NCBI RefSeq assembly: GCF_022651205.1
Contig: NZ_JALCQI010000001.1
Span: forward strand, 124,001-188,000
Reading direction: 5' to 3'
Source: Limosilactobacillus sp.
Lineage (GTDB): Bacteria; Bacillota; Bacilli; Lactobacillales; Lactobacillaceae
DNA: 64,000 nucleotides
Below, piece after piece: positions 1 to 9,712 of the stretch (position 1 is the first letter of the stretch; every line of letters begins with the position of its first letter). Below the pieces are notes generated by a model. The model searched no databases, was not told the DNA's origin, and worked only from the letters and a program-made list of their open reading frames with translations. A program made the translations under genes and the position numbers.

Positions 1-1205
1 TTAACTGGTCGAGTATAGTTTGGTCGTAACTTTCGCATGGTCATAACAGTAACAGGACCGGTAAGATAAGCAATCAACGTTGAAGTTGAGATTACACTCG
101 CAAGAACGTCCCAATCACGGAAGACAGTTACCATTCCTGCTCCAATTACCAAGTTAGTTAAGTATGCTAAACGGGGGTTCCCATAAATACCGTCAGTCTT
201 TCCTAACCAAAGAGGAACGTGACGGTTGAGAGTCATGGCCGCTAACGTTCGCCCTGACGAGGCAACAAAGGAAACCCCGGTCCCAAATGGTGAGACAAAG
301 GCATCTAAATATAAAAGAACAGCTAACCAGTTAATGCCAAGCATTATTGCAATATCAGCAAATGGCGAGTTGAAGTTCAACCCTTGCCAGCCGTCCTTAG
401 CCAAGCTTGTCGGCTTAATTGCACCGATAAAAGCTAATTGGAGAAAAATATAAATCAATGCGGCAACGCTAAGTGAAATCACAATTGCCCGGGAAATATT
501 TTTGGCAGGATTCTTAATTTCTCCACCAATATTAATAACCGTTTGGAAAGCATTATAGGAAAAGAGAATCCCGGAAATTGTTGTTGCCTGGAAAATAGCA
601 CTAGTTCCGTTTGGAAAGAAACTATGAACGGAATTACCGAAATTCCCAGGATGAAAACTACTAATCATTAAAATAATAATTGTTAATAACGGCATCCCAA
701 CTTTAAAAATAGAAATAAGATTGGTGAACCGTGTCATCAGTTCAACTGACCAAAAGTTTAGAAGGGTAAAGATAATCATGAACAAGAAGACTACCCAAAG
801 GCCGCTATTACTAATGTGGCCGTTAGCCATGAACCGGTTAGTCCAGTTCGCCCAACTCCAAGGCCAGGAACTCATATATTGAACAGCCGCTACTGCTTCA
901 ATTGGAATGATTGCTAATAATGAAACCCAATTAGCCCATGAAGAAATAAAGCCAAGTAAAGGCCCGTGGGTGTATTGAGCATAGCGACTCATTCCGCCAC
1001 TTTCCGGAAGCATTACTCCCAGTTCGATGTAGTTAAAGGCAATTAACCCCATCACGATCGCACCGACAATCCAGGAGATAATAGCGGCAGGTCCAGCAGT
1101 AGCTGCTGCTTCGCTGGCCCCAAATAACCACCCAGAACCAATTAACGAACTAATTGCGAGCATTACTGCTGAAAGTAACGAAATCTTTTTAGAATTTTTT
1201 TGCAA
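1..1205 (-). CDS. APC family amino acid permease (3' end truncated by window edge)
   Basis: Reverse strand reads LQKNSKKISLLSAVMLAISSLIGSGWLFGASEAAATAGPAAIISWIVGAIVMGLIAF..., typical APC permease N-terminus; TTG start preceded by GAGGTG; not in ORF track because no stop inside window. Confidence 0.85.
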   Translation of the reverse strand, partial: MQKNSKKISLLSAVMLAISSLIGSGWLFGASEAAATAGPAAIISWIVGAIVMGLIAFNYIELGVMLPESGGMSRYAQYTHGPLLGFISSWANWVSLLAIIPIEAVAAVQYMSSWPWSWANWTNRFMANGHISNSGLWVVFLFMIIFTLLNFWSVELMTRFTNLISIFKVGMPLLTIIILMISSFHPGNFGNSVHSFFPNGTSAIFQATTISGILFSYNAFQTVINIGGEIKNPAKNISRAIVISLSVAALIYIFLQLAFIGAIKPTSLAKDGWQGLNFNSPFADIAIMLGINWLAVLLYLDAFVSPFGTGVSFVASSGRTLAAMTLNRHVPLWLGKTDGIYGNPRLAYLTNLVIGAGMVTVFRDWDVLASVISTSTLIAYLTGPVTVMTMRKLRPNYTRPV

Positions 1206-1556
1206 ATTTTCACCTCAAAAATATTTTAGTGATCCTTATGCAAATAGTGCCTAGTTGGATAACGCTAGACAGAAGTAAATCTCTTAATTGTGTTCCAAAC
1301 AACTAATGTCTATTCACACAAAAATTCAATTTCTTAAAGACAGATTACAATATACCATATCACGCAAAAAAGCTGTGATGCAAATCACTAGTGATAAAGT
1401 AAACGGATACATAGCTCAAAAATTGAATTTTTTAATCCATTATCAAAACTTATAATGATGGGAATTAGAAATATTTAAAATAAAAAGAAAGCAGAATTAC
1501 GAAATTAAGTTTAAACACGTAACCCTGTTTTCCAATATATCAATATAGTGAAGAGT

Positions 1557-2948
1557 TTATTTTACTTGATTTAGTTTGCTATGCCGGTACCCATATGTGA
1601 AGTAAATGATTAATCCAATTACAAACCAAATTCCGGCCCCAATATAAGTTTCCAATTGAAGCTGAGTCATCATTGCGAGACATAGAAGGCCTGAAAGCAC
1701 TGGAATGAATGGGTAAAGGGGAACCTTGAAGCCACCACGATTACCAATGTCTTTCCGTCGACGAAGTGGGATGATCCCAAATGACACGAGGGTAAAGGCA
1801 AACAGCGTCCCGATGTTAACCAGACTAGTTAATTGATCAAGGGAAACCAAGCCACCCATCGCAGCAATAATGATTGCAACGACCCAAAGAGCTACTTGTG
1901 GAGAGTGGCTCTTCTTATCTAACTTACCAAGAAATGCTGGCAACAGTCCGTCACGGCCGATCGCATAGATTAACCGTGAACTGGAGTAGATCATTGCTAC
2001 CATCATGGTGAACATCCCGACTAGCGCACCGATTGAGAGAAGTTCTGCTAACCAATTCTGGTGAACCAGTTGAAGGGCATATGATACGGGGTTGGCGACG
2101 TCAAGTTTGGTGTACTTTACCATCCCCGTGAGGACAATTGCCACTCCCATGTAGAGAACCGCAACGATCCCAAGCGTTCCGATAATTCCAAGTGGCATGT
2201 TCTTCTTGGGATTCTTAACCTCAGCGGCTGAACTAGAAACACAGTCGAAACCAAGGTAAGCGAAGAACCCAGTTGTTGCTCCATGAATAACCCCGCTCAT
2301 GTGGTAAGGGAGAAATGGATGGTAGTTTTTCGGCTTGATGAAGAATAAACCAGCGACAATGAAGATAAGGATAATTGCAACTTTAATTACTACCGCAATG
2401 TTGTTTACCCGGACTGATGATTGAAGCCCTCGGGATAACATAACGGTAATTAAGAGGACAATCACAACCGCAACAATATTAATATAAGTACCGTGTGCGG
2501 GATCGAATGGTCCAGAAAGAGCATGGGGGATTTTAAGCCCAAAACTTTCGATAAATGAATTAAAGTAGGCGGCCCACCCCGTTGAAACTGATGCCACGGC
2601 TAACATATATTCTAGGACAAGCGCCCAACCAAGGAGCCAGCCGAAGAATTCGCCAAACACCACGTTACCATAAGAATAGGCACTGCCGGCAACGGGTAAT
2701 GCTGAAGCAAATTCAGCGTAGCACATTGCGGCAAATGCACAGACAATCGCGGATAACAGGAAAGAAAGGGACACCCCTGGTCCAGCCTGCTTAGCCGCAA
2801 TTGTACCCGGGAGAATAAAAATCCCGGTACCAATAACGGTTCCAATTCCGATAGCCATCAAGTCACGAGCGTTCATTGTTTTAGCGAAAAGTTTATCAGC
2901 TCCAAGATAACGATCGAGACTTTCTTTTCGGAAAATGTTTAAGCCCAT
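1557..2948 (-). CDS. APC family amino acid permease (YfnA/cationic amino acid transporter-like)
   Basis: 463 aa; GIGTVIGTGIFILPGTIAAKQAGPGVSLSFLLSAIVCAFAAMCYAEFASALPVAGSAYSY motif of APC permeases. Confidence 0.93.
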   Translation of the reverse strand: MGLNIFRKESLDRYLGADKLFAKTMNARDLMAIGIGTVIGTGIFILPGTIAAKQAGPGVSLSFLLSAIVCAFAAMCYAEFASALPVAGSAYSYGNVVFGEFFGWLLGWALVLEYMLAVASVSTGWAAYFNSFIESFGLKIPHALSGPFDPAHGTYINIVAVVIVLLITVMLSRGLQSSVRVNNIAVVIKVAIILIFIVAGLFFIKPKNYHPFLPYHMSGVIHGATTGFFAYLGFDCVSSSAAEVKNPKKNMPLGIIGTLGIVAVLYMGVAIVLTGMVKYTKLDVANPVSYALQLVHQNWLAELLSIGALVGMFTMMVAMIYSSSRLIYAIGRDGLLPAFLGKLDKKSHSPQVALWVVAIIIAAMGGLVSLDQLTSLVNIGTLFAFTLVSFGIIPLRRRKDIGNRGGFKVPLYPFIPVLSGLLCLAMMTQLQLETYIGAGIWFVIGLIIYFTYGYRHSKLNQVK

Positions 2949-3082
2949 CTTTAACCCACCTTTGCTATAATAAATTTAGCGGCAGGTAGTGAATCCTGTC
3001 GCGTATACTAACAATAATACATTTAGTTAATATTAAAAGTCAATTAGAAAATTAGATTATTTTTAAGGAGATTCAAGCGATT

Positions 3083-3496
3083 ATGGCAATTGAAATTACT
3101 AGTGGTGCTGTTGTTTATCGGCAAAATAATAGAGAAATTGAATACCTCTTACTAGAAAGCCAAAATAAGGGTCACTTCTGGGGATTCCCTAAGGGCCATG
3201 TTGAGGGCAAAGAAACGCTTGAAGAAACCGCTAAACGAGAAATTAAAGAGGAAACACAATTGGTCCTGCCAATCGATACCAGTTTTCACGTTTATACTGA
3301 ATATGACTTACCAAACGGCAACCGGAAACAAATGACGCTGTATACTGCTGATTTGACTAAGAATGAAGATATTCATTTACAAGCAGAAGAGATTAAGAAT
3401 AGTGGCTGGTTTAATTACCATGATGCTCGAGAACGGCTGACATATGATAATTTAAAGCAGTTGCTAGACCAGGTTAACGCTCATTTGACAAAGTAA
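3083..3496 (+). CDS. NUDIX hydrolase (Ap4A hydrolase-like)
   Basis: 137 aa with Nudix box GHVEGKETLEETAKREIKEET; SD aaggag upstream. Confidence 0.93.
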   Translation: MAIEITSGAVVYRQNNREIEYLLLESQNKGHFWGFPKGHVEGKETLEETAKREIKEETQLVLPIDTSFHVYTEYDLPNGNRKQMTLYTADLTKNEDIHLQAEEIKNSGWFNYHDARERLTYDNLKQLLDQVNAHLTK

Positions 3497-3497
3497 G

Positions 3498-4082
3498 ATG
3501 AGTTCTGGAAAAGTATTTGTCATTGCCGGGGCGGCTGGCTCCGGAAAGACAACGGTAGCTAAGTTTCTTCAGGAACATTATCAAATGGAACGGGTAATTA
3601 CACATACTACCCGTCCACCACGACCAACTGAACGTGATGGCGTTGATTACCACTTTGAAACGCCGGCTACGATGAATAAGCTTCATCTTTTGGAATCGGT
3701 TGAGTATGATCATCATCGTTATGGTTCCTCAATGGAGAGTCTTGAGGCTGGTTGGCAAAAGGGTCATGATGATGTAATCGTTCTCGATACCAAGGGTGCC
3801 TTGACATACCACCAGCAGCTAGGTCAGCGGGCAGTAATTATTTTCCTAACGGTGAGCCATATTGCTTCCTTAGCCAAGCGGATGGTTAAGCGGGGAGACG
3901 GAATTCGTGCGGTGCATTCGCGATTGAAAAGCGCTGAATATCACCGAGACCTCCACTTGCCCGATGAACTGAAGGGGATTGCTAACGTGGTCGTTAATGA
4001 TTCTTGGGAGCAAACGGTGGCTCAGGTAGAGCAAATCGTAAGACAAAGTGATTTAGAAAAAGATCAATCTATGGTAGAATAA
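3498..4082 (+). CDS. Guanylate kinase-like P-loop protein
   Basis: 194 aa; VIAGAAGSGKTTVAKFL P-loop and THTTRPPRPTERDGVDYHF typical of guanylate kinases. Confidence 0.85.
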   Translation: MSSGKVFVIAGAAGSGKTTVAKFLQEHYQMERVITHTTRPPRPTERDGVDYHFETPATMNKLHLLESVEYDHHRYGSSMESLEAGWQKGHDDVIVLDTKGALTYHQQLGQRAVIIFLTVSHIASLAKRMVKRGDGIRAVHSRLKSAEYHRDLHLPDELKGIANVVVNDSWEQTVAQVEQIVRQSDLEKDQSMVE

Positions 4083-4108
4083 CTTTTTTATTAGGGAGGT
4101 GGCATTCG

Positions 4109-4546
4109 ATGAATGAGCTAATTATGCAAGCACGAGAAACCTTGAAAAACAATGGATCCCGGTGGACCAAACAACGGCAGCAAATGATTGAAATTTTAGC
4201 CGAACATCCCGATCGTTATCTTGATTTTACGGATGTTGATCAGCGTCTGCGAAAGACCAATCCAGGCCTTAGCTACGGGACTATTTACCGTAATTTAAAG
4301 GAATTCGAGAAATTGGGGATTGTCGAAACCCGGCAAGAGGGTGAAAAAATGCAGGCTAAGGTTTGCTGTGATTCACGTCATCATCACCATTTTATTTGTG
4401 ACGTTTGTGGACGAGTTCAGGAAATTAAGATGCCGCCAATTGACTATGATTTCTTTGCTAAGCAACTTCCAGGGGCAAAGATTAATGGTCATGTTTTCGA
4501 GTTACATGGTATTTGTGCCGAGTGTCAGGCCAAAAGAAAAGGCTAA
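4109..4546 (+). CDS. Fur family transcriptional regulator (Fur/PerR/Zur)
   Basis: 145 aa; WTKQRQQMIEIL, SYGTIYRNLKEFEKLGIVE, HHHHFICDVCGRVQEI and CAEC metal-site motifs. Confidence 0.93.
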   Translation: MNELIMQARETLKNNGSRWTKQRQQMIEILAEHPDRYLDFTDVDQRLRKTNPGLSYGTIYRNLKEFEKLGIVETRQEGEKMQAKVCCDSRHHHHFICDVCGRVQEIKMPPIDYDFFAKQLPGAKINGHVFELHGICAECQAKRKG

Positions 4547-4621
4547 ATAATTTCAATATTCCTTAATATTTATCGGGGAGAAAAGCGAGTATGATAGGTT
4601 GTAGAAAAGGAGCATTTATTT

Positions 4622-5044
4622 ATGGCAAATAAAATCCCACCTATTGTGACTCCCTTTGCGTTATTTTCAATTGTCTTAGCATTAGGGGCCACGAACGTTG
4701 TTGTTAACCATGCAACACACACCTCTGAAGGGGCACGGGTAAGTTCAACATCATCAGTTGATCGACGGACTAATTCTGACAGTAGTAGTGTTCTTAGTCA
4801 TTCTTCCTCACAACAGGACGATAATGACGAGCAACAATCTTCCAGTACCCGGAGTCGTAATAACGATAATACTCAAGAAAACCAAAATAATACTGGTAAT
4901 GATACAGAGCGTTCGTCCTCAACCACGACAACGCATAATCAGGGAAACCAGAATACTGGTAACAAGTCGACCGGTAACGAAACTCAAACCGGGCAGATCA
5001 ATGGTGGTCAAGGAACGACTACTCAAAATACAACTAATAATTAA
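4622..5044 (+). CDS. Putative membrane-anchored Ser/Thr/Asn-rich low-complexity protein
   Basis: 140 aa; one hydrophobic N-terminal helix then S/T/N/Q-rich disordered tail. Confidence 0.6.
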   Translation: MANKIPPIVTPFALFSIVLALGATNVVVNHATHTSEGARVSSTSSVDRRTNSDSSSVLSHSSSQQDDNDEQQSSSTRSRNNDNTQENQNNTGNDTERSSSTTTTHNQGNQNTGNKSTGNETQTGQINGGQGTTTQNTTNN

Positions 5045-5062
5045 GCGGGGTGAACCTCACAG

Positions 5063-5902
5063 ATGTTTAGCTTTCTCGATATGATTAACTCATCGCTGAG
5101 CTATTTTAATTTAGATGTCAAACTAAAGAACCGGATCTATATTGTTCTGGCCATTTTAGGCGATATTTATCTGGTATACGTGACCTTCCGTTTATTTATT
5201 AACCATGCCTGGATGCGTGGCTTCTTGTATTGCTTAGCGATGGTCGCAATTACTTACTTCATTTACGTTAACTTTGTCTTCTACTTCTTAGGGAAGACTT
5301 CTCAATTTGATTTCCTTTCACCACGGATTGCCAAGGTGACGGGACAAAAGTTTGCTGAAAATAACCAGCCACAATTAAGAAGGGGTGCTGGTCGGTACTC
5401 AACCGGATTGGCAAACCAATCAAACGGTCTTTTCTCTGGTGCTGATACAATTCCAGCAACCGTTTCAATTGATCATTCCGAACAAGAGAATCTTCAAAAA
5501 GTAGTTGATCGTTTATTATCCGAAAAAATCTTCGTCAACGATTTTAATGGGATGAGTGAACGGGAGATTATCCACCAGTACCAGGAGACTCACCAGCCTG
5601 TTCAAGCATTAAATGTGGAGTCAATTCCACCGTACTTTGAACTAGTCCACGATCCAATCCGTCATCGGCTTGAGATTTATATGGGGATGAACCAAATGGA
5701 ACGCCACCCGGTTGGCCACATCACTAAGATTGGCTTAACCGATGTTCACGAGGCTCACGAAAAGTACCGGATTTACTTGGCTAATCTTGTGGTCGTTGAT
5801 GGACCAAACAAGATTCCAGGACGAAGTGGAACCACGATTATGACAACCGCCGACTATGGACTAAAAGCCCAAGTTGCCTATCGTGAACGAACAACAAAAT
5901 AA
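5063..5902 (+). CDS. Conserved hypothetical membrane protein
   Basis: 279 aa; two N-terminal TM segments and a soluble C-terminal domain; ORF follows previous gene by 18 bp. Confidence 0.75.
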   Translation: MFSFLDMINSSLSYFNLDVKLKNRIYIVLAILGDIYLVYVTFRLFINHAWMRGFLYCLAMVAITYFIYVNFVFYFLGKTSQFDFLSPRIAKVTGQKFAENNQPQLRRGAGRYSTGLANQSNGLFSGADTIPATVSIDHSEQENLQKVVDRLLSEKIFVNDFNGMSEREIIHQYQETHQPVQALNVESIPPYFELVHDPIRHRLEIYMGMNQMERHPVGHITKIGLTDVHEAHEKYRIYLANLVVVDGPNKIPGRSGTTIMTTADYGLKAQVAYRERTTK

Positions 5903-5912
5903 CAATCAATTT

Positions 5913-5950
5913 AAACTATTGTCACATTAAATGAGACAATAGTTTATTTT
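5913..5950 (+). terminator. Rho-independent terminator
   Basis: AAACTATTGTC...GACAATAGTTT perfect stem followed by T-rich tract. Confidence 0.8.
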
Positions 5951-6049
5951 TGTCTTATGATGATATAAACGTGCCAGATTAACTCTGTTGTCTATTTTTG
6001 ACACGGTTTACAATGTTTATTGCAAAATTGGTTAAAGGAGGGGAGACTA

Positions 6050-6607
6050 GTGCGAGTCACAAGAACTGTGCGTGATTTTCAAAATGCATTGCTAACACTA
6101 CTTGAAGAGCGATCCTTTGAACACCTGACAATTGATCAAATCTGCCAAGAAGCGTTACTACACCGGAGTAGTTTTTACCGCTACTTCCGCGATAAGTATG
6201 ACCTCCTTGAGCAAACATTGGGAACGCAAATTAACCGCTTAGTTGATAGTAGTGATTCGGAAGATGATCTAATTAAGCAGTTAATTTACTATGTTAATGA
6301 CCATAAGAATGTTTTTCGTCATTTAGCATCGGAAAGTGCCCACAGCTCATTGTATGCTGAAATGATGCATATCCTGAGTCAGATCATGCTGGAACGGCGG
6401 CAAGAAAAGAGCAATGATCCTGTTATTCAATTATTACAGCAGACCGCCGATCCGGAAATGTTAGCGTATGTGCTTAGTGGTGCGTTAATCGGCACTTTTT
6501 ACTGGTGGCAGGATAAGAACTATGATGTTTCAATTGATCACGTAATTGAGTTTGCTAAGCGTTCAATGCAATCATTATCGGTTGGTCGCCAATTGGAACA
6601 AAATTAA
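6050..6607 (+). CDS. TetR/AcrR family transcriptional regulator
   Basis: GTG start with upstream GGAGGGG SD (ORF track start 6020 is upstream of the SD); SFEHLTIDQICQEALLHRSSFYRYFRDKYDLLE HTH. Confidence 0.88.
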   Translation: MRVTRTVRDFQNALLTLLEERSFEHLTIDQICQEALLHRSSFYRYFRDKYDLLEQTLGTQINRLVDSSDSEDDLIKQLIYYVNDHKNVFRHLASESAHSSLYAEMMHILSQIMLERRQEKSNDPVIQLLQQTADPEMLAYVLSGALIGTFYWWQDKNYDVSIDHVIEFAKRSMQSLSVGRQLEQN

Positions 6608-6642
6608 TTAACAAATATTTAGGGGATAAGAGGAGAAAATAA

Positions 6643-9288
6643 ATGTGGAATGCGATTAAAGCGGAATTTAAAAATATTCTGCACAATCGACTATTATTAA
6701 TTTCCACTACCGTTATTTGTATTATCCCGTTCCTTTACAGTATCTTTTTCCTAAAGTCTGTTTGGGATCCTTATGGGAGTACGGAAAATTTGCCGGTAGC
6801 GGTTGTTAACAAGGATGTTCCGGTTGAATATCGTGGACAAACGATGGATATCGGTCATCGAATGGTCAAAGAATTAAAGAAAAACAAGCAATTAAAGTGG
6901 GAAATCGTCTCACCTGAAAAGGCACACTATGGATTAACCCACCGGAAATACTACACGGTTGTTACGATTCCAAAGAACTTCTCTAAGGACGCAACAACTG
7001 TTTTGAACAAGCATCCTCAGCAAATGCAACTGAAGTATGAGACGAACGGTTCACTAAACTACATTGGTGAAGTTATCAGTCAGTTGGGGATGACTAAGCT
7101 AAACGAAAAGATTCGGGCACAAGTTACCCGGGCATACGCTCAAGCAATGTTCAAAGCCCTCCACACGGTTGGTAAGGGGATGGGTACTGCTGCTAGTGGT
7201 GCCAAACAACTGGACAATGGACTGGTAACCCTTCAAAGTGGGATGAACCAGTATGTTGCCGGGGTTTCCCAAGTGAACAATGGTGTTCAGAAGTTACGGG
7301 TTAGTGTTGCTCCATTAGCCGCTGGTGCTCAACAATTAGCATCTGGTAGCCAAACACTTGCTAACGGAATCCGCCAATACACTGGTGGTGTTGGTCAGCT
7401 TGCCGCTGGATTAGGTAAATTGAATGCTAACTCGGGTGCACTGAACTCAGGCGCAAGTCAATTGCAAAGTGGACTGGGTCAATTGAGAGATAATTCTTCT
7501 GCAATTCAAAGTGGAACTGGTGATTTAGCAAAGTATACTGGTGAGTTAGACAAAGAAGTAAACGGTAACGATAGTCAGCTAAGTCAGTTAGGTAATATGG
7601 ACTTTGAAGGTATTATGGGAGCAATGAACCAGGCTCAGGATCTACAAAAGAGTCTTGCTCAATTGCAAACTGGTTTGACTACTGCTAAAGCTGCTTTGGC
7701 TGGTGTCCAGGAAAGTGCTGGTAAACTTCAACAAGCTTCTGGTGCATTGGCTGGTGTTAGTCAGGTTAAAGGACAATTAACCAGCGCTGCAAATGGTGCC
7801 GGTAGTGTTGCCAAAAGTGATGCTGAAATAGCCGGTAAATTACAAGCTCTTGCAGGTTCAACTAGTGATAATAATATTAAGAGTCAACTAGGCGCGTTAG
7901 CTACACAGGCTGGAGCAAATGCTAAAACTGCTGGAGACAGTGCTAAAACTATTGCTGATGTTGGAACTACTTTGAATAGCCTAAATAGTTTAGGAAGTTC
8001 TTTAAGTGATATGCAATCACAACTTGGTCAACTTTCTCAGATGTCAACAATCCTTGATAATGCTGATGGTACAATCAAGCAAGCTAATACATTGCTTAAT
8101 ACTTTGAATGGTTACAAAGGTACTTTATCCAGTTTGTCTGGTTCAAAAGATAAAATTAAGGCATTGCAATCTGCTACTAGCCAAATTGCTGGTGGTGCTA
8201 ATACCCTTAATACTTATGTCACCCAATACACTAACGGTGTTGATTCCGCTGCCGTTGGTGCCGGAACGTTGACTTCTGGTATTGGTCAATACACTGCCGG
8301 TGTTGCTCAAGCAGGAGCAGGTGTTGGTCAATTAACTGCCAACTCTGGTCAATTGAACTCCGGTGCTGGTCAACTTGCAGGCGCTCTTGGTCAATTGAAT
8401 GGTCAGGTTCCTGCATTGACTGCTGGTGTTAATCAATTAGCTGCTGGTACCCAACAATTAGTTGATAATTCACCAGCACTTGTTCAAGGAATTACCAAAT
8501 TAAACGTTGGTGCTGGTAAGTTAGCTGATGCTCTGGGTAAGGGTGCAAAGACCATTAATGGTATTAAGACCTCTAACCGGACAGCTAAGATGATTGCTGA
8601 ACCTTCAGTTGAAAAGCACTCTAACTACAGTTACGTACCAAACTACGGTCACGCACTGGCACCTTATGTTCTGTCAGTTGCCCTTTATGTTGGTATGCTT
8701 GTCTTCAACTTTGTTTACCCAATTCGGCGGGTCGCAGATCCAAATGCTTCTGCAACCGCTTGGTGGTTCAGTAAGGTTGTTGTTGGTGGAATCGCCGCAA
8801 TTGCCATGGCTGTTGTTGAATGTGGAATCATGATGATGTGTGGATTAACAATCGACCACGTTCCATCATTCTTTACCACAACGATCCTCTTCGGGTTGGC
8901 TTCGATGGCTGTTGTAATGTTCTTATCAATGACCTTTGATAACCCTGGTCGGTTTGTTGCCATGGTTCTTCTGATGTTACAACTTGGTGGTTCTGGTGGG
9001 ACGTTCCCAATGGAAGTTACCATGAAGTTCTACAATGTCATTCACTGGTACTTACCAATGACCTACTCGATCCTTGGTCTACGTGATTCAATTAGTGGTG
9101 GTTTAGGTACCCACTACACAATGTTCTGCAACCTTGTCCTATTAGGAATCGCGGTTGTCTTTAACCTCTTGTTACTATTAACAATGAAGGGAATTGCATC
9201 CCACGAGTTCCATGCACCAAGTGTTGCTAGTGAGAAAGAAAACGAACACGGCCCAATGGGTGAGGGCGATGGCTTTAATTCAAAATAG
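6643..9288 (+). CDS. YhgE/Pip domain-containing membrane protein
   Basis: 881 aa; N-terminal TM and C-terminal multi-TM block flanking long Q/L/G-rich repeats (QLAxG, NSGxLNSG); preceded by TetR regulator. Confidence 0.9.
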   Translation: MWNAIKAEFKNILHNRLLLISTTVICIIPFLYSIFFLKSVWDPYGSTENLPVAVVNKDVPVEYRGQTMDIGHRMVKELKKNKQLKWEIVSPEKAHYGLTHRKYYTVVTIPKNFSKDATTVLNKHPQQMQLKYETNGSLNYIGEVISQLGMTKLNEKIRAQVTRAYAQAMFKALHTVGKGMGTAASGAKQLDNGLVTLQSGMNQYVAGVSQVNNGVQKLRVSVAPLAAGAQQLASGSQTLANGIRQYTGGVGQLAAGLGKLNANSGALNSGASQLQSGLGQLRDNSSAIQSGTGDLAKYTGELDKEVNGNDSQLSQLGNMDFEGIMGAMNQAQDLQKSLAQLQTGLTTAKAALAGVQESAGKLQQASGALAGVSQVKGQLTSAANGAGSVAKSDAEIAGKLQALAGSTSDNNIKSQLGALATQAGANAKTAGDSAKTIADVGTTLNSLNSLGSSLSDMQSQLGQLSQMSTILDNADGTIKQANTLLNTLNGYKGTLSSLSGSKDKIKALQSATSQIAGGANTLNTYVTQYTNGVDSAAVGAGTLTSGIGQYTAGVAQAGAGVGQLTANSGQLNSGAGQLAGALGQLNGQVPALTAGVNQLAAGTQQLVDNSPALVQGITKLNVGAGKLADALGKGAKTINGIKTSNRTAKMIAEPSVEKHSNYSYVPNYGHALAPYVLSVALYVGMLVFNFVYPIRRVADPNASATAWWFSKVVVGGIAAIAMAVVECGIMMMCGLTIDHVPSFFTTTILFGLASMAVVMFLSMTFDNPGRFVAMVLLMLQLGGSGGTFPMEVTMKFYNVIHWYLPMTYSILGLRDSISGGLGTHYTMFCNLVLLGIAVVFNLLLLLTMKGIASHEFHAPSVASEKENEHGPMGEGDGFNSK

Positions 9289-9295
9289 AGTGTGA

Positions 9296-9500
9296 CTCAG
9301 CAGAAAACTTGCGGAAAGCTAGCAATTTCTCCTGACGAAGGCGACTTGCGCCTAAAGAGTGAACCAGAAAACTTGTTTTCGTCTGTGAGCCTTCACAAGG
9401 CTAACTAGAATTCTGACTACCAACTTGTTGGTGGCAGAATTCAGTTGGCTACTGAGGAAGGAGGTTGCTAGCTCTAGCAAGTTTCTGAGGAACACGTTTA
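9296..9500 (+). repeat. Intergenic hairpin-array repeat, copy A
   Basis: Similar to the reverse complement of 19949-20193 (shared gtgaaccagaaaacttgttttcgtctgtga..., hairpin with CAACTTGTTG apex, agctctagcaagt); contains several hairpins. Confidence 0.75.
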
Positions 9501-9569
9501 AACTATGCTGCATTAGAACCCATAATAGGGATCATGTTCGCAGTAAATATTTCTTAACAATCATGCTAA

Positions 9570-9603
9570 AGAGGCTGGATTAACTTCCAGTCTCTTTTTT
9601 TGT
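9570..9603 (+). terminator. Rho-independent terminator
   Basis: AGAGgCTGGattaacttCCAGtCTCT followed by T-run. Confidence 0.85.
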
Positions 9604-9712
9604 AAAGTTCGTGTTTTCCCTATTGTTTATTCAATATCTCTGTGCTATTTTTTAAACACCGAACAAACTTATATTATTTAAAAATAATGTTCGGAATAAA
9701 TATAAGGGAGAA

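Noticed and set aside
226-453. 75-aa forward ORF
   Set aside because: Antisense to the truncated APC permease on the minus strand, which has strong homology
2582-2845. ORFs on both strands inside the APC permease gene
   Set aside because: Entirely antisense or out-of-frame within a clear permease CDS; low-complexity translations with no SD
8143-8416. Antisense ORFs with QLIDQHLL/SIDQ repeats inside the yhgE-like gene
   Set aside because: Reverse-frame translation of the GGTCAATT-type repeats of the sense protein
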